A stretch of DNA of 64,000 nucleotides from Metaphire vulgaris (taxonomy: Eukaryota > Annelida > Clitellata > Crassiclitellata > Megascolecidae), in assembly GCA_018105865.1 (NCBI GenBank), contig CM030869.1, positions 5,499,525-5,563,524 on the forward strand. The letters run 5' to 3'. A program made the translations under genes and the position numbers. Every line of letters begins with the position of its first letter. Positions within the stretch are counted from its first letter, which is position 1. The notes below the pieces were generated by a model that did no database searches, had not been told where the DNA came from, and saw nothing but the letters and a program-made list of their open reading frames with translations. This document shows, piece after piece, positions 48,200 to 60,484 of the stretch.

Positions 48200-48500
48200 A
48201 AAATGCAAGGACAACTAAGCCGTATCTCAAAAACTAGAGCTGATGGGGCAAAACGGCTAACAGTTTTGGAATTAGGGCACCAAAATTAATCAAGAACAGG
48301 TCTTACTTTGCAGGCAACAAACTGTGTGTTGACCATTTCATTATAATGAAATCTGCATGACGTCAATAGAAATACATGTATATATGAAAAATCATAAAGT
48401 AGCGATATATCAAAAAGTTGACCTGATTGAGCAAAACCAATGTTATATTTGGATTTAGGACATCGAAATTGCCCTAAATCTGTTAAGAAAACTTAGACAA
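48200..48500 (-). repeat. Diverged, inverted satellite units
   Basis: CTCAAAAACTAGAGCTGATG (48227-48246), followed by AACAGTTTTGGAATTAGGG, is the inverse of the AATTCC...CATCAGCTCTAGTTTTTGAG order in the satellite monomer. A second, weaker unit at about 48400-48480 has TATATCAAAAAGTTGACCTGA and TTTGGATTTAGGACATCG. Together with 46960-47770 they form an inverted arrangement. Confidence 0.65.
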
Positions 48501-48559
48501 TAAATTTGATGTAAACCAGTGTAATCTTCACTGACTCAGGATTCCGGAGCGCTAGTGTT

Positions 48560-49345
48560 GTTTTTGTTATTCATTTGGTGCTAGTAACAGTTATAATTAG
48601 TTAATGCCAACCTAGTTTTAGTTACTATAAGTTACAGTTATTTTATATGGTTTTAGTTATAGTTATAGTTATAGTTAACTAAATATAACTTGACACACAT
48701 TAAGTTTAGTTACAGTTACAGTTACAGTTACAGTTAGTCAAGTTTTAGTTATAGTTAGTTATAGTTATTGAAGAGGTCCAGTCTTTTCAAGTGAAGCTTC
48801 AGTTGTTTTTCCAGAATTTCCAGACTTTTGAAAGAGCAAAGTTTTACTCATTTTCCAACAATGAAGATTTCATATGATTTTTGAGGTTGGTAGGATTTCT
48901 CCCACTCAACAGAGCAGCACAACGTTTTCGCTTCCCGTGCGCTTCTACATCTACTGTGCATTCGCAACTGTTCTCGCCCACTGTATATTGAAAAAAAGTC
49001 CAAAATCACGCTAGATTTCGGCCGGCCGCCGCTTATTTCTTTAAGAACCTTTGCCATGGATCACAATAAAAAAACTACGGTAAATCAGATAAATCACGAA
49101 CTGTACGCCTCAAATATTTAGATTTTAGAATTTCGATTTTTTGCACAGTGCCGTGTTGCCAGATACTTTTTCAAAACCCGCAACCATTGGCCAAGAAAGC
49201 AGTCAAAAACCCGCCCAAAGGTTGTTAGTACTCCAGAATTGTAAAAGTAAGGAAGTACGTAATAACTTTAATTTAAATAATTAATTCGTTAGTTATCGTT
49301 ATTAGGTTTCAGTTATTATTAGTTATACAGGTTTTGGTTATCGTT
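48560..49345 (-). mobile_element. Possible hAT element with BED-like finger between TAGTTA-rich ends
   Basis: The left part (48590-48770) is rich in TTATAGTTA/TTACAGTTA 6-mers. The right part (49270-49345) has TTAGTTATCGTTATTAGG. Between them, a 69-codon minus-strand frame (48848-49057) reads GGRPKSSVILDFFSIYS and MHSRCRSAREAKTLCCSVEW, reminiscent of a BED finger (SxVWxFF...C..C). The spacing of the cysteines is not canonical, so the call is weak. Confidence 0.35.
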
Positions 49346-50235
49346 GTTAGTCTCAATGCATGCTCTTCCTGAAATTTCTATTTTTGAAATTTCATATTTT
49401 TGGAGTTTCGGTTCAGAAATGACGATCCACGGGGGCCCGATTCTCTCCATTGATATAGAGTGGGCTCAGCATTTGTTCATCATGTGTTGCCTCCACTCCA
49501 ACATATGTAGGCCCTATAACGTTTGCTCAGTTTCAGTAGTTTGACACTCAGTCACTGGAGTACCGTCACTGCGTTTATCCAGATTGCCTGCAAATGTGAA
49601 CCTTTTAAACCTGATAATTAATCCATTGGGAACGAACAAGCAGTCGGACTCTAGGAATCTGGTCTCTGGTTGATTTTAAACTTTGATGTCACTTAACGGT
49701 CATCATGGAACCGATGTCAAGAGGCTTGTGAGCCGAATTTACTAGATTTAGATAGTTGACGGCTGTACAACAGCCTTGCCGCGTTGGTAACATGGGGAGG
49801 AGGATAACTACGCCACCCTGCTGAGAGAATGGCGTTGAACTCTTTAGAAGTTTAGATCAATCCTATGGGTTTGTCGAAATCACCGGTGAAGTGTCTAAAT
49901 TATATGGAGTTTATGGGAACTGAATCACCTGACTGCATTGAAGACATTTCTCTTGCTTGAACTAGACAGTTAACTGTTTAGACGTCTAAATCCGAGTAGT
50001 AGATAATAAAAATTTACTAATGTCTCAGACGTAAGCGACAATGCAATATCATTTAAGATGTTGCCCACGAAACCTGGACTCTTTTATTTGTCAAACTGTT
50101 CATTTTGCTCTGCACCTTGGGCTCAACACTCTAATTGAGATTACGAGATAGACAAGCAGGTAAGGTATACATGCCTACGTTTTAATATGATTGGTCATCA
50201 ATAATTTTTAGTGGTGCAGACTGCAGAACTATGAA
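49346..50235. other. No gene recognised
   Basis: Short frames only. No repeat boundary seen. Confidence 0.4.
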
Positions 50236-50490
50236 TTGTTGCCTTTATAAACATTAACTAGCTTAATTGAAAGTAAATTATATATTTGTGATTGCAATGG
50301 ATAAAGTCTCAAGGGATGAGTTTGAAGAAGATTGATCAAGAGAAATGAAAATTTGAGTATCATCGGCATGTAGATGATAAGCCACGTTATGTTCATCAAG
50401 GGGGTTGTATAGAGAGTAAATAAAAGAGGTCCAAGGACCGAGCCTTGAGAGACACCACGAAACTGGTAAGTGGAAGTTGAGAAATTCTCA
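50236..50490 (-). pseudogene. L2-type RT fragment (GVSQGSVLGPLLF block)
   Basis: The minus-strand frame reads FSTSTYQFRGVSQGSVLGPLLFTLYTTPL. A frame change separates this from a NVAYHLHADDTQIF-like stretch encoded near 50390-50345. It matches the palm of the L2 family at 59247-59549 and is truncated on both sides. Confidence 0.7.
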
Positions 50491-50516
50491 TTTATTATCA
50501 CTGATATACTGTTACT

Positions 50517-50592
50517 ACATCATTATCACCATCATCAGCAGCAGCAGCAGCACCATCATCATCATCATCAGCAGCAGCACCATCACTATCAC

Positions 50593-50690
<98 letters not shown>
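50517..50690. repeat. (CAT)n microsatellite with CAG interruptions
   Basis: Imperfect in the first 75 bp (CAGCAGCAG, CACCATCACTATCACC), then about 32 perfect CAT units. It abuts the 3' end of the minus-strand LINE fragment at 50694. Confidence 0.97.
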
Positions 50691-50693
50691 CTT

Positions 50694-51140
50694 CATCGGC
50701 GAGGATCGTAGCGTTGCTCCAGAATGGCGTGGTTGATTGCATGTCGGCAGAGATTTGCGACAGGTAGATTGTAATTACGAAGTTGGTCAGTCCATCTCTT
50801 AACGTGGACGACCTGGGGAACGCTTCCAAGTGCGGTTCGGAAGGCGGTTGGTGACGAGGTTGACTTGAGAGCTCAGGACGAGGTGGGTTGGCGCATCTTA
50901 CTGTCATCAGGCGACGTGGCCGAAGATAGCGTTGCGTCGCCTAGAGATGCAGTCAGCTAGCAAGAGGAGGCCAGTGGAACCGGAGATTTGTGCGTTGCGG
51001 ATACGATTCCTCCAGTGTACACAGTGTCTGATTTGGGCAACGCATATGAAACGCGTCCAGGGTCCGAAGGTCAGCGTCATGCAATGTCCAAATCTCGGGT
51101 GCTTGTCCTCTGCTGACTGAATTTTTATACGACTGACATT
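50694..51140 (-). pseudogene. LINE RT C-terminus (GRPRxxW family)
   Basis: With frame changes the minus strand reads DIRTLDAFHMRC (near 51075-51040), ISRRRNAIFGHVA (50949-50907), SPGRPRxxWTDQL (near 50815-50785) and NHAILEQRYDPRR at the end. It is the same C-terminal block as at 9453-9935. The (ATG)n run follows as its tail. Confidence 0.65.
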
Positions 51141-51144
51141 TGCT

Positions 51145-51330
51145 CTTAAATTAGCTTGTTTGGATGCACTGTGCACCTCTATGCTGATGACATTACAATT
51201 TACCGACATGGCCCTCACTCTTCTGAGTCTGAGTTCACTCAACCAACAGACAATGTCATTTCAACTCTTCGGGATTGGATGTTCTCCAGTAGACTTCGAA
51301 ATCGAAATTCGCGCCAGATAGGATAAGATC
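51145..51330 (+). pseudogene. CR1/L2 RT fragment with YADD box
   Basis: One plus-strand frame reads LYADDITIYRHGPHSSESEF and VISTLRDWMFSSRLRNR (about 51178-51305), the catalytic box and the following helix region of L2/CR1 RTs. No flanking blocks remain. Confidence 0.65.
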
Positions 51331-51538
51331 AAGCGGTCAACAAAGCACTACAGATATATTGTAATGGTAACAGGTTCGCGCGTAAGTAAGCAGGTAAATA
51401 GCATAGATTGATGCATAAGCTAACTATATGTGTGTTTGCTTCCTGTGTATCGTTGCAGCAAATCAGAGGACGTCTTTTTGCCGTTGACGATCGTGGAGCA
51501 CGGTGGTTGGCTGACGACGAAAAGCGTCGACTGTTGGT
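51331..51538. other. No gene seen
   Basis: Spacer. Confidence 0.4.
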
Positions 51539-51546
51539 GTTTAAAC

Positions 51547-51906
51547 CAGTGGCGTCATTTCACACTTTTCTTGGAGGCGAGAAAATTGTTTGCCAAATTG
51601 TTTGCAAATTTTTGCAAATTTTAGGCAATTTTTTGCAAATTATAGGCAATTTTTTTCAAATTATAGGCAATTTTTGCAAATTTTAGGCAATTTTTTAAAA
51701 TTTTTTGCAAGTTTTGCAATTTTGGGGCAATTTGGGGGCAATTTTTGGCAATTTTTGGGCCAATTTTGGCAAATTTGCAATTTTTATGTATTTTTTGGCA
51801 AATTTTTGGCAATTTTTGCGATATTTTGCACATTAATACATTATAAATTATTTTTGTCATTTCCTTGGGAGGCCACGACCCCCCAGCCCTCCAAATGACG
51901 CCTCTG
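51547..51906. mobile_element. hAT-like MITE with GCAAATTTT repeats inside
   Basis: The left end CAGTGGCGTCATTT and the inverted right end CAGAGGCGTCATTT differ by one base. The exact 8-bp duplication GTTTAAAC flanks it (51539-51546, 51907-51914). The interior (about 51588-51840) is an irregular repeat of TTGCAAATTTT/GGCAATTTTT words of about 15-20 bp, strongly T-rich on the plus strand. No transposase. Confidence 0.9.
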
Positions 51907-51914
51907 GTTTAAAC

Positions 51915-52461
51915 GAGGTCGTTTGGAACGCGTCGGAGGCGAAGGTCGTTCGAGAGAATTGTTGTCGACGGAAGAAGACAATCTTCTCGTCTTGTTTTAA
52001 TTGTTTTGCGGAAATAATTGTTTGAATAGCGAAGCGAGTTGTTAGCGGTTTGGTTGACAGGAATATTTTGAGTCTCTGTAGTTGACAGGAATCAGTCTTA
52101 TGATTTAATTGATCCGATAGAAATCAGCTGTAGTAGCTAGCGTCCTTAACGACGAGTCGTTATTTATAGAAGTGTTGCCTTTTTGGTACTGGACGATTTG
52201 AAGGCCTTGAATAGTAATTTGATTTGATGGCAGCTATTGAAGGAATTTTAAATTAGTTAAGATTAAAATGTATTTAATAAGAAAGTAGTTTGCAGTTAAT
52301 GTTCATAGTGTTGGCCTTTGAGTTTAGATATTCTGTGTGATAAAATAAATACCCCTAGACGTAGTAGCGAAACCGTTAGAGAGAAGAAGGCCACCGTCAC
52401 AATATGGAAAAGCCACGATATATCGATAACAACGAAGATGAAACTTGTGCATAGGTCAATG
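51915..52461. other. No gene recognised
   Basis: The left part (51900-51960) contains GGTCGTTTGGAACGCG. Nothing else is recognisable. Confidence 0.4.
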
Positions 52462-53077
52462 CCGGTGTGCTGCCATAAAGTGTCCTACCCGGAAAATGTC
52501 CACTTAATTGCAACCACAAAGTGTCCGTCGGACGGTTTAGGGTGCCATAAAATGTACCCAGAAAATGTCCGGGTTGCCAAAAAGTGTCCGGCTCATTCTA
52601 GCAAAACCTGTGACAAATTTAGACATCAAAGAGACGATGTAGGCAAAGCAGTGGACTGTTAGTGCACATTAGTTGTTAGCTTTATGGTGTTAAATCGATA
52701 TAGAAGTCATCTTGCACAGCGATCAAATCCAACTCTCATTTTGAACCGCTGGAGAAGCGGTAATCGTTCTTCGACAGACATTACCGTGTAGAGCGTTTTG
52801 TAGTTTGCCTACGTCCAATTTTTTGAATATATTAAAGGTTATATTTTCATTTATTTTTATTCCTCTGTGTAGCATGACTCACTAGACTGACCATGATAAA
52901 TAATTAAATTAAAATAATCACATCAATCAAATTTATTTCATGTTAAATTTTTCCCGGACATTATATTGCAAGTAAATTGCCCCGAACACTTTTTCGACGG
53001 GTCGGACACTTTGTGGCTGCAAGGAAGTGTCCGACCGGACACTTTATGACAGCGGACACTTTATGGCATGACACCGG
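52462..53077. mobile_element. TIR element built of AAGTGTCCG subterminal repeats
   Basis: The left end CCGGTGTGCTGCCATAAAGT and the inverted right end CCGGTGTCATGCCATAAAGT form TIRs of about 24 bp. The word AAAGTGTCC or its variants (AAAATGTCC, ACACTTT) occurs over ten times, all within about 150 bp of either end, pointing inward on both sides. The centre has no transposase. No clear target duplication was identified, and the superfamily is unknown. Confidence 0.85.
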
Positions 53078-53392
53078 CTGACAAGACTTATGAACTGAGA
53101 TCGAGTAGACGGACTCTACTTGTGGTCCCTCTCCCGTCAAAGACCGCTTTATTCGGAGAAAGGTCTGTCACGCGCGGTAACCCAGTCTTATGGAACAAGT
53201 TGCACAGATGTGGTAACCAATGTGACCTCTGCAGATATGTTTGCGAAGAAACCGAAGATTCATTTATTTAACATCTCTTTTAACTGACGATGTACAGCGC
53301 CCTTGACTTGCTTTTGCCATGTTTATCGCGCTATACCAATTTGACATGATTGATTGACTGACTGATTTATTTATTTATTTATTTAAACTCTA
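53078..53392 (+). pseudogene. L2/CR1-like 3' end
   Basis: TYELRSSRRTLLVVPLPSKTALFGERSVTRGNPVLWNKL (the RSSxxxxL..P..RT..G.R.F...GP..WN.LP block), then GCGCTATACCAATTTGACAT and TGATTGATTGACTGACTGA with a TTTATTTATTTA tail at 53365-53388. The upstream part was displaced by, or lost at, the TIR element ending at 53077. Confidence 0.75.
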
Positions 53393-53394
53393 GT

Positions 53395-53784
53395 TTGGCC
53401 GGTGGCAACATATGGATGTGAGACATGGACGAGATGAAAGTATTAAGACAGATTCTGCATATATCATAGACAGAAAACGGAACTAATGAATGGGTATTGG
53501 AGAAGGTAGGTGTTACAAGAGAATTTTTGGAGTCTATCAAAAGAAGAAAACTGTCGTACTTTGGCCACATCTTGAGGAAGACAGGTACCTGTTTGGAAAA
53601 AGAAATGATACAAGGCACAACTGATGGGAAAAGAAAAAAAGGCAAACCCAGTACCAGATGGACTAATAACATCATGCAATGGACTGGAAAGACAATGGAA
53701 ATGGCGGTCCAAATGACAGACAACAGAAAGCAGTGGAACAATCTCATTCATGATGAGGTCTACCCTCGTAGCGAGGATGGCTGA
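53395..53784 (+). pseudogene. RTE-type RT C-terminus
   Basis: ATYGCETWTR (near 53407-53436) precedes a 95-codon frame with VTREFLESIKRRKLSYFGHILRKTG, GKRKKGKPSTRWTNNIMQWTG and NRKQWNNLIHDEVYPRSEDG. These are the YGxExW, LxxFGHxxR, GRPxxxW and RxxWxxLI blocks of RTE-like elements. The palm is absent. Confidence 0.8.
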
Positions 53785-54005
53785 AGACAAGACCTGACAA
53801 AACTCGACTTATTGAAGATCAGGACGTCCTCGACCTGTCGGCAGCCATTTCCTGGTATCCATGCTTCCGATATTCCGGCAAGGCAGACATCATATCGCGC
53901 CAGTTCTCTCACTAGCGCAACCTGAAATCCAAGGCTGGCCAAAGTCATGACGTTCCAAGTAACCAGTTTGATGCCAGTTAATTCGCAAGCCATCTCTTCT
54001 TCCCT
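53785..54005 (-). pseudogene. APE endonuclease N-terminus
   Basis: The 77-codon frame reads GIKLVTWNVMTLASLGFQVALVRELARYDVCLAGISEAWIPGNGC. WN and the E of ISEAWI are the first metal-site residues of LINE endonucleases. Only the N-terminal third remains. Confidence 0.75.
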
Positions 54006-54290
54006 GTATCGAGGCGCTACCGTCCCAATGTGCAGTGTTTATTCTAGGCCTTCTCTGGGGGCAATCCCCCAAGTTTAAAATTCTTCCTTCTCCAAAAAAG
54101 TATATGTTGCATGGGGGATGGAAATTTCCTCCAAAAGTGTGACGACAGGGGGGCTTTTATTTTTCTGAAGAGGGGAAAATATAAGTATGACAATTTTTTG
54201 CTTGCCAGGGCATTCGAGAAAAAGTAAAAAATACAAAAATATCAGGGAGACTGGAAGGATGACTATTTTGCTTGTCAGCCCATTTAAAAA

Positions 54291-55508
<1,218 letters not shown>

Positions 55509-55678
55509 AGCCCATTTAAAAAGGAATATAAGTTTTTTTGCTTGTCAGCCCATTGTAAAAGGAAGATAACGTTTTTTTGCTTGTCAGGGTTTTTGAGACT
55601 CAGACTTTGTCTCCTCCCAAACATTTAAAATCCCCTCCCCAAATGTTAAGGTGGCTAGAGTAAACACTGCCCAATGTG

Positions 55679-56114
55679 GGCTTTTGGGTCGCGAGTGGGT
55701 AACGAGATTCCCTACCTATCTACTTCTTCTTCCTCTTCTTCTATGTGCCATGTAGGTTGACTGCGTCGGCGATCATGGGCCACTTGTGATTTTTCTTGCA
55801 TTTTAAGGATTTCAATAAATGCAATCGTTATCATTCCAATGATAATTTAGTGTCGGGCAACGGCAAGTTGGGCTGTTTGGGCAACCGGTGTGCCGATGCA
55901 GCGGCAGCACCCTGCCCCTGGGCTCTGGGGCCTGCCGCCGGGGTCCTGGCGGCAGGCCCCAGGCGGCAGGGTGGGCAATGATTTTCTTTAAAAGGAAATG
56001 GGTTGCCAGGCAATGTGATATTAATATTCCTTTTAAAATATTAATTTCTTCATCTATAGACTGTAGTCTGTTACGTTGAAATTTTATGTATAGATTATAA
56101 TTCTTAAGTATGGA
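55679..56114. other. No gene; contains a GC-rich hairpin
   Basis: CTGGGGCCTGCCGCC (55925-55939) and its exact complement (55948-55962) form a 15-bp stem around GGGGTCCT. It is far more GC-rich than its surroundings and GGCGGCAGG repeats once more just after. No gene supported. Confidence 0.7.
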
Positions 56115-57367
56115 CTAGGTACCACCGATTGGGCCCCGGACAACTGGACCCGGCATTTGGGTAACGGAACATCTGGGTAATGGACACCTCGGCCCCGCAC
56201 CATCGAACTGGACTTAATAATAACTGAGGGTTCGTTGTGTAACTTCGGGCGGTCTGCTTTAAGCCCTGCTATCGGCTATAAATTGAGCACAAATTCTTAA
56301 TGTGAAGTATATAGTCTATAGTCTACGATATTTTATAGTTGTTATGCTGCACTAACTAATGTAGCGTAACAATTTTGACTATGTGTTCCGTTAATTCCGT
56401 AGTGGATTTTTTTAGAGGGGGCTCGGGACCATCAGAGTTAGCCCGACACTTTTCTACGCGCCAAGAATCATGAATGATGGTGATGAACATGAGGATCTTG
56501 AATACTTTGAACTGGAAGTGGCTACTGGGTCGAATACTGTCCTGGTAACAGTAATTCCACCGAAGACGAAAATGCGCGTTATTGCGTTTATAGCCCATTT
56601 GGCTGATGGAATTTGCGCCATGGTTGTAATTGTTAAATTTTCTGTGGACGTACAAAAGTGACTAGTTACGTTTAAAATGTTTTGGGCCCTAAGGCTCAGG
56701 AGTTGTGTGTCACTGAATTGAAATCAGTTGGTTATTTCGGATTAGGGCCGGACGCTTCAAACAAAGGCAACAAGGAACTGTTCCCATTTACAGTCCGGTA
56801 TTTCTCGAGAAGTGACGGTCTGAAGGACAGTATTCTGGATTTCTATCTTGATATCGAAGAGACGAGCTCAGCAATAGGTGACCGATTTAAGGGCATTCCT
56901 CAGCAACATGAGTTTGATCTTGGTCTGGTCTCACCATACAGTGCAGATAGCGCACCAGTGAACTACGGGAAGCATGCATCAGTAGTTAACATCATAAATG
57001 AGTTAAACATCATAAATGAGTTCAAAGAATTGTACTCAATTTGTAGCCGATGACAGGGCTTGAATGAAACTTTCGCAGTTATTCACTACTACAGGGATAC
57101 AGCAAAGCCTCAGTTCTTCTTAAGTCCATATAAGCCCATAGTAACTATACTCTGCATTTGCGATCAAAGAAATAGTACTTCACATTAAGAATTTGTGCTC
57201 AATTTATAGCCGATAGCAGGGCTTAAAGCAGACCACCCGAAGTTACACAACGAACCCTCAGTTATTATTAAGTCCAGTTCGATGGTGCGGGGCCGAGGTG
57301 TCCATTACCCAGTTCAGTTACCCAAATGCCGGGTCCAGTTGTCCGGGGCCCAATCGGTGGTACCTAG
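56115..57367. mobile_element. DNA transposon with TIRs of about 190 bp
   Basis: The sequence from CTAGGTACCACCGATTGGGC to about 56309 recurs, inverted and over 90 percent identical by eye, at about 57175-57367. Shared words include GGACAACTGGACCCGGCATT, GGTAATGGACACCTCGGCCC, AACTGAGGGTTCGTTGTGTA and TTGAGCACAAATTCTTAATG. One 4-bp or longer difference (AACGGAACATCTGG against AACTGAACTGG) lies near the outer end. The flank is palindromic (CTAG/GTAC), so the target duplication (TA or CTAG) is ambiguous. The interior contains the frame at 56682-57053. Confidence 0.9.
56682..57053 (+). pseudogene. Transposon-internal ORF, partial transposase-like
   Basis: The 123-residue frame contains FGLGPDASNKGNKELFPFTVRYFSRSDGLKDSILDFYLDIEETSSAIGDRF. 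This resembles the DASNxGNxKxFPVxVRYFxxxxGxxxxLLDF..ETSxxI segment that I recall from hAT-like transposase genes (catalytic-core region around a conserved D). The match is from memory and only this block is present. The upstream frame 56470-56661 may be its broken N-terminal side. INELNIINEF is a short internal duplication at the end. The element is thus probably a deletion derivative of an autonomous transposon. Confidence 0.45.
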
Positions 57368-57869
57368 TTGTCGCGTACCGGCTTTTTAAGTAGTGGGCGA
57401 ACTGCATGGGCGATTGAAGAGGGGGAAGCGCCATTTGAACAACGTGAGATTTACAATGGTCCAGTGAGAGATTATTGAGCCCAAGACATAAAAACAATCA
57501 GCATGGAGAAATACTGATGGAACAACGTCTGATTTCAAATAGACCTGTCTCCTCAATAGGTTGTCAATGCAATATGTCTTTATTCATTGTTTGCTTGTTG
57601 TTGTCCATTCGTCTAGTTGAAATATTGATTTTTTTATAAATGCAGTTATCATTCCCAAATGCTTTTCGGGATAAAATCTTGACGATGATTCGATCTAATC
57701 CACTGATCGCATAGTTTCTCATCTTTTAACTGTAGCAATTAAATGCTATTGTTGGATCTGTGAATGAATTTGAATATCAGCCATATGCTGATTTATTTGT
57801 AAATCCATTGCAAAACCAGTAATCCAACATGTGCAAGAATCACTCGAAAACAACGCGCAGTCAGCCTAT
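57368..57869. other. No gene seen
   Basis: Spacer between the long-TIR transposon and the L2 element. Confidence 0.4.
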
Positions 57870-60423
57870 CTATTTTCTACTCAATTCAAACAGCTCCTAA
57901 CACAAGCAAACCCACACAGCACATTTCCTTTCCAACTCACACTTTTGGCCACACCTTAGACCTATTAATCACCCTATTTTCTTCATCACTATCCCCTTGT
58001 CAGTCCATGCTCACCATCGGATCATTTCCCCATTTTCACTATCCTAAACGTCTGCCAACCACCCCTCCACCTCGTGGTACCTACTTATTCCGCCGTCTCA
58101 ATAAAATTGACATATCCACCTTTTGTGAAGACATTGAATCACCTGACCTCGCCATTGAACCCCCAACACCCTACAATCACTAATTGACAAATATAATTCT
58201 GTCCTATCTGCCCTACTCGACAAACATGCTCCAATAATCACACGGCCACTATCATCTCACGGTAACAACCCTTGGTACAATTCCTTCATCCATTCTTTTA
58301 AGTCATTTCAAGACGTCTAGAAAGAATTTACAACCGAACACCTTCTGCTATTGACCTTAAACACCTCTGTTCTGCAACAAATCATTACCACAACCTTCTC
58401 ATATCTGCCAAAAAATAATATTCTAACTTAATTGCATCCAACCGCTCAAATCCTCGTAGACTCTGGAACACTGTGAATTGTCTATTCCATCGCAATAAAG
58501 CAAAGCCTCTTCCTCAATCCATTTTGCCACTTGCTGAATCATTTGCTATTTTTTCTGGAAAAATCTCTAAGATCCGCACCAATCTAAAATCTACCATGAC
58601 CAATCAAAATACATCTCCACATCATCCATCACCACCAGAAGCTCCTTCCAACTATTCCTGCTTCACTCTTGTGACTGAGGAAGAAGTATCTAAATTCATG
58701 CAGTCCTTTCCAAACAAGCAATGCAGTCTTGATCTAATACCAACCTCTGTTCTCAAACAGTGTGCCTCTGCTCTAGTACCAACTATAATAAAAAATTATC
58801 AATTTATCTCTTTCCACAGGCACATTCCCATCCTCATTTCAAAATTCCCTCGTAACTCCACTTATTAAAAAACCAAACCTTGACAGAGAGGATCTCAACA
58901 ATTATCGCCTCATTTCAAACCTGTCTGTCCTCTCCAAACTCACAGAGAAAATCGTTCTTTCCAGACTAACTGAGCATTTGTCAAAAAACTCCTTATACAA
59001 CACTCACCAATCCGCTTATACAAAACATCATTCAACAGAAACCGTCCTCACATACATTTATGACAAATTCCTCACTGCCATTGGATCTCAACGAGTTACT
59101 GGTCTCTGTCTCCTTGATCTTTCTGCTGCCTTTGATACTATAGATCACAAAATTGTACTAAAACTCCTTTCCCTCTGGTTTGGAATATCTTCTGTAGCTC
59201 ACCGCTGGTTCCAATCCTATCTCCAATCTAGATCCTTTGAAGTTTCATGCACTATGGAGTACCACAAGGATCTGCCCTTGGACCGGTTTTGTTCCGTCTC
59301 TACACTACCCCACTGTCATCCTTAATCAACTCTCTCAAATTGAATCATCAACTTTATGCAGACGACACTCAATTATTTCTTTCGTTTACTACGTCTTCCT
59401 TTAAGGCATCAATCTCTGAACTAGAATCAGCATTTTCGTCAATCTCATTGTGGATGTCAGCTAATCTCCTTGCCCTCAATCCCTCCAAAACAGAATTTCT
59501 CTTATTTGGATTGCCACGACAAGTGAAAAAAATGAAAATCCCACACTGATTTTAGCCCCAGATACAATAATAACCCCTGTTCCAACTGCAACAAATCTTG
59601 GATTTACTTTTGACTCCTCCCTTCATTTTGAAGCTCACATATCTCAACTATCAAAAACCTGTTATGCTCACATTCGTGATCTACGTCGCCTTCGTCCCTA
59701 CCTTGATATTAAAACTGCTTCTACTATTGCCACTTCAATAGTTCACTCTAATTTAGACTACTGCAACTCACTGTTTCACAATCTTCCAAAGGCTTCCATA
59801 TGTAAACTCCAATCGATTAAAAATGCCTTAGCTCGTGCAGTAACTAAATCGCCTAAATTTTGCCACATTACACCATTACTCAAATCTCTCCACTGGCTCA
59901 AAATAGCAGAACGCATTGAATATAAAATAATATCGATGACTTATAACTCACTTCATACATCAAAACCAGTCTAACTAAGAAGTCTGATAGTTCCACAACA
60001 ATCTGGATCTACTAGATCTTCTTCTCATGTAACTCTTTTTCGACTTCTGAATCAATCATCTCTCAAAATTTGCAATCATGCTTTTTTATACGCGGCACCT
60101 GAGCTTTGGAACTCAATTCCAATATCCCTTCGCTGTCTACATCAAAGCCAAATAACAAACTCTGAGTCACAATTTTCTCCCCTTCTTGCAACATTACCTC
60201 ATGTTTTTCTTTCTAAACTAAAATCATTTCTCTTTATAAAATCATTTCCTCCATAGCTGTAGCGTCCTGCCCACTCGCCCTTTTGATTAAATGACCCGGC
60301 ATGAATGACCCACCTTTGGCTATAGCTACTTCATTTGAGATTAAGCGCATAGGAATAAGGAGCTACTTCGGTGCATCTTTTGAAAGCGCTTTAGAAATGA
60401 ACGAGATTTTACTTACTTACTTA
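57870..60423 (+). pseudogene. L2-like LINE, nearly complete 3' two thirds
   Basis: It begins inside the endonuclease: QFKQLLTQANPHSTFPFQL, then HTLDLL and PSDHFPIF (catalytic SDH). The linker (58100-58470) includes KHAPIITRPLSSHGNNPWY. The RT follows: NYRLISNLSVLSKLTEKIVLSRL (58906-58974), HQSAYTKHHSTETVL, GLCLLDLSAAFDTIDH (motif A), [20 protein letters not shown] and LYADDTQLF (59350-59376). The C-terminus has LGFTFDSSLHFEAHI, SNLDYCNSLFHNLP and HWLKIAERIEYKI. The 3' end is AAAGCGCTTTAGAAATGAAC plus ACTT units. Frame changes at about 59250 and 59550 and stops (for example at 59970) disable it, but the catalytic residues survive. Confidence 0.9.
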
Positions 60424-60484
60424 TTTTCGCGACAAACAAAGCTATAATTAGAATAGACACTAAAAAATTAACTAATACAACCAG

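Noticed and set aside
50470..50907. Poly-His, poly-Ile and poly-Met frames
   Set aside because: Translation of the (CAT)n microsatellite.
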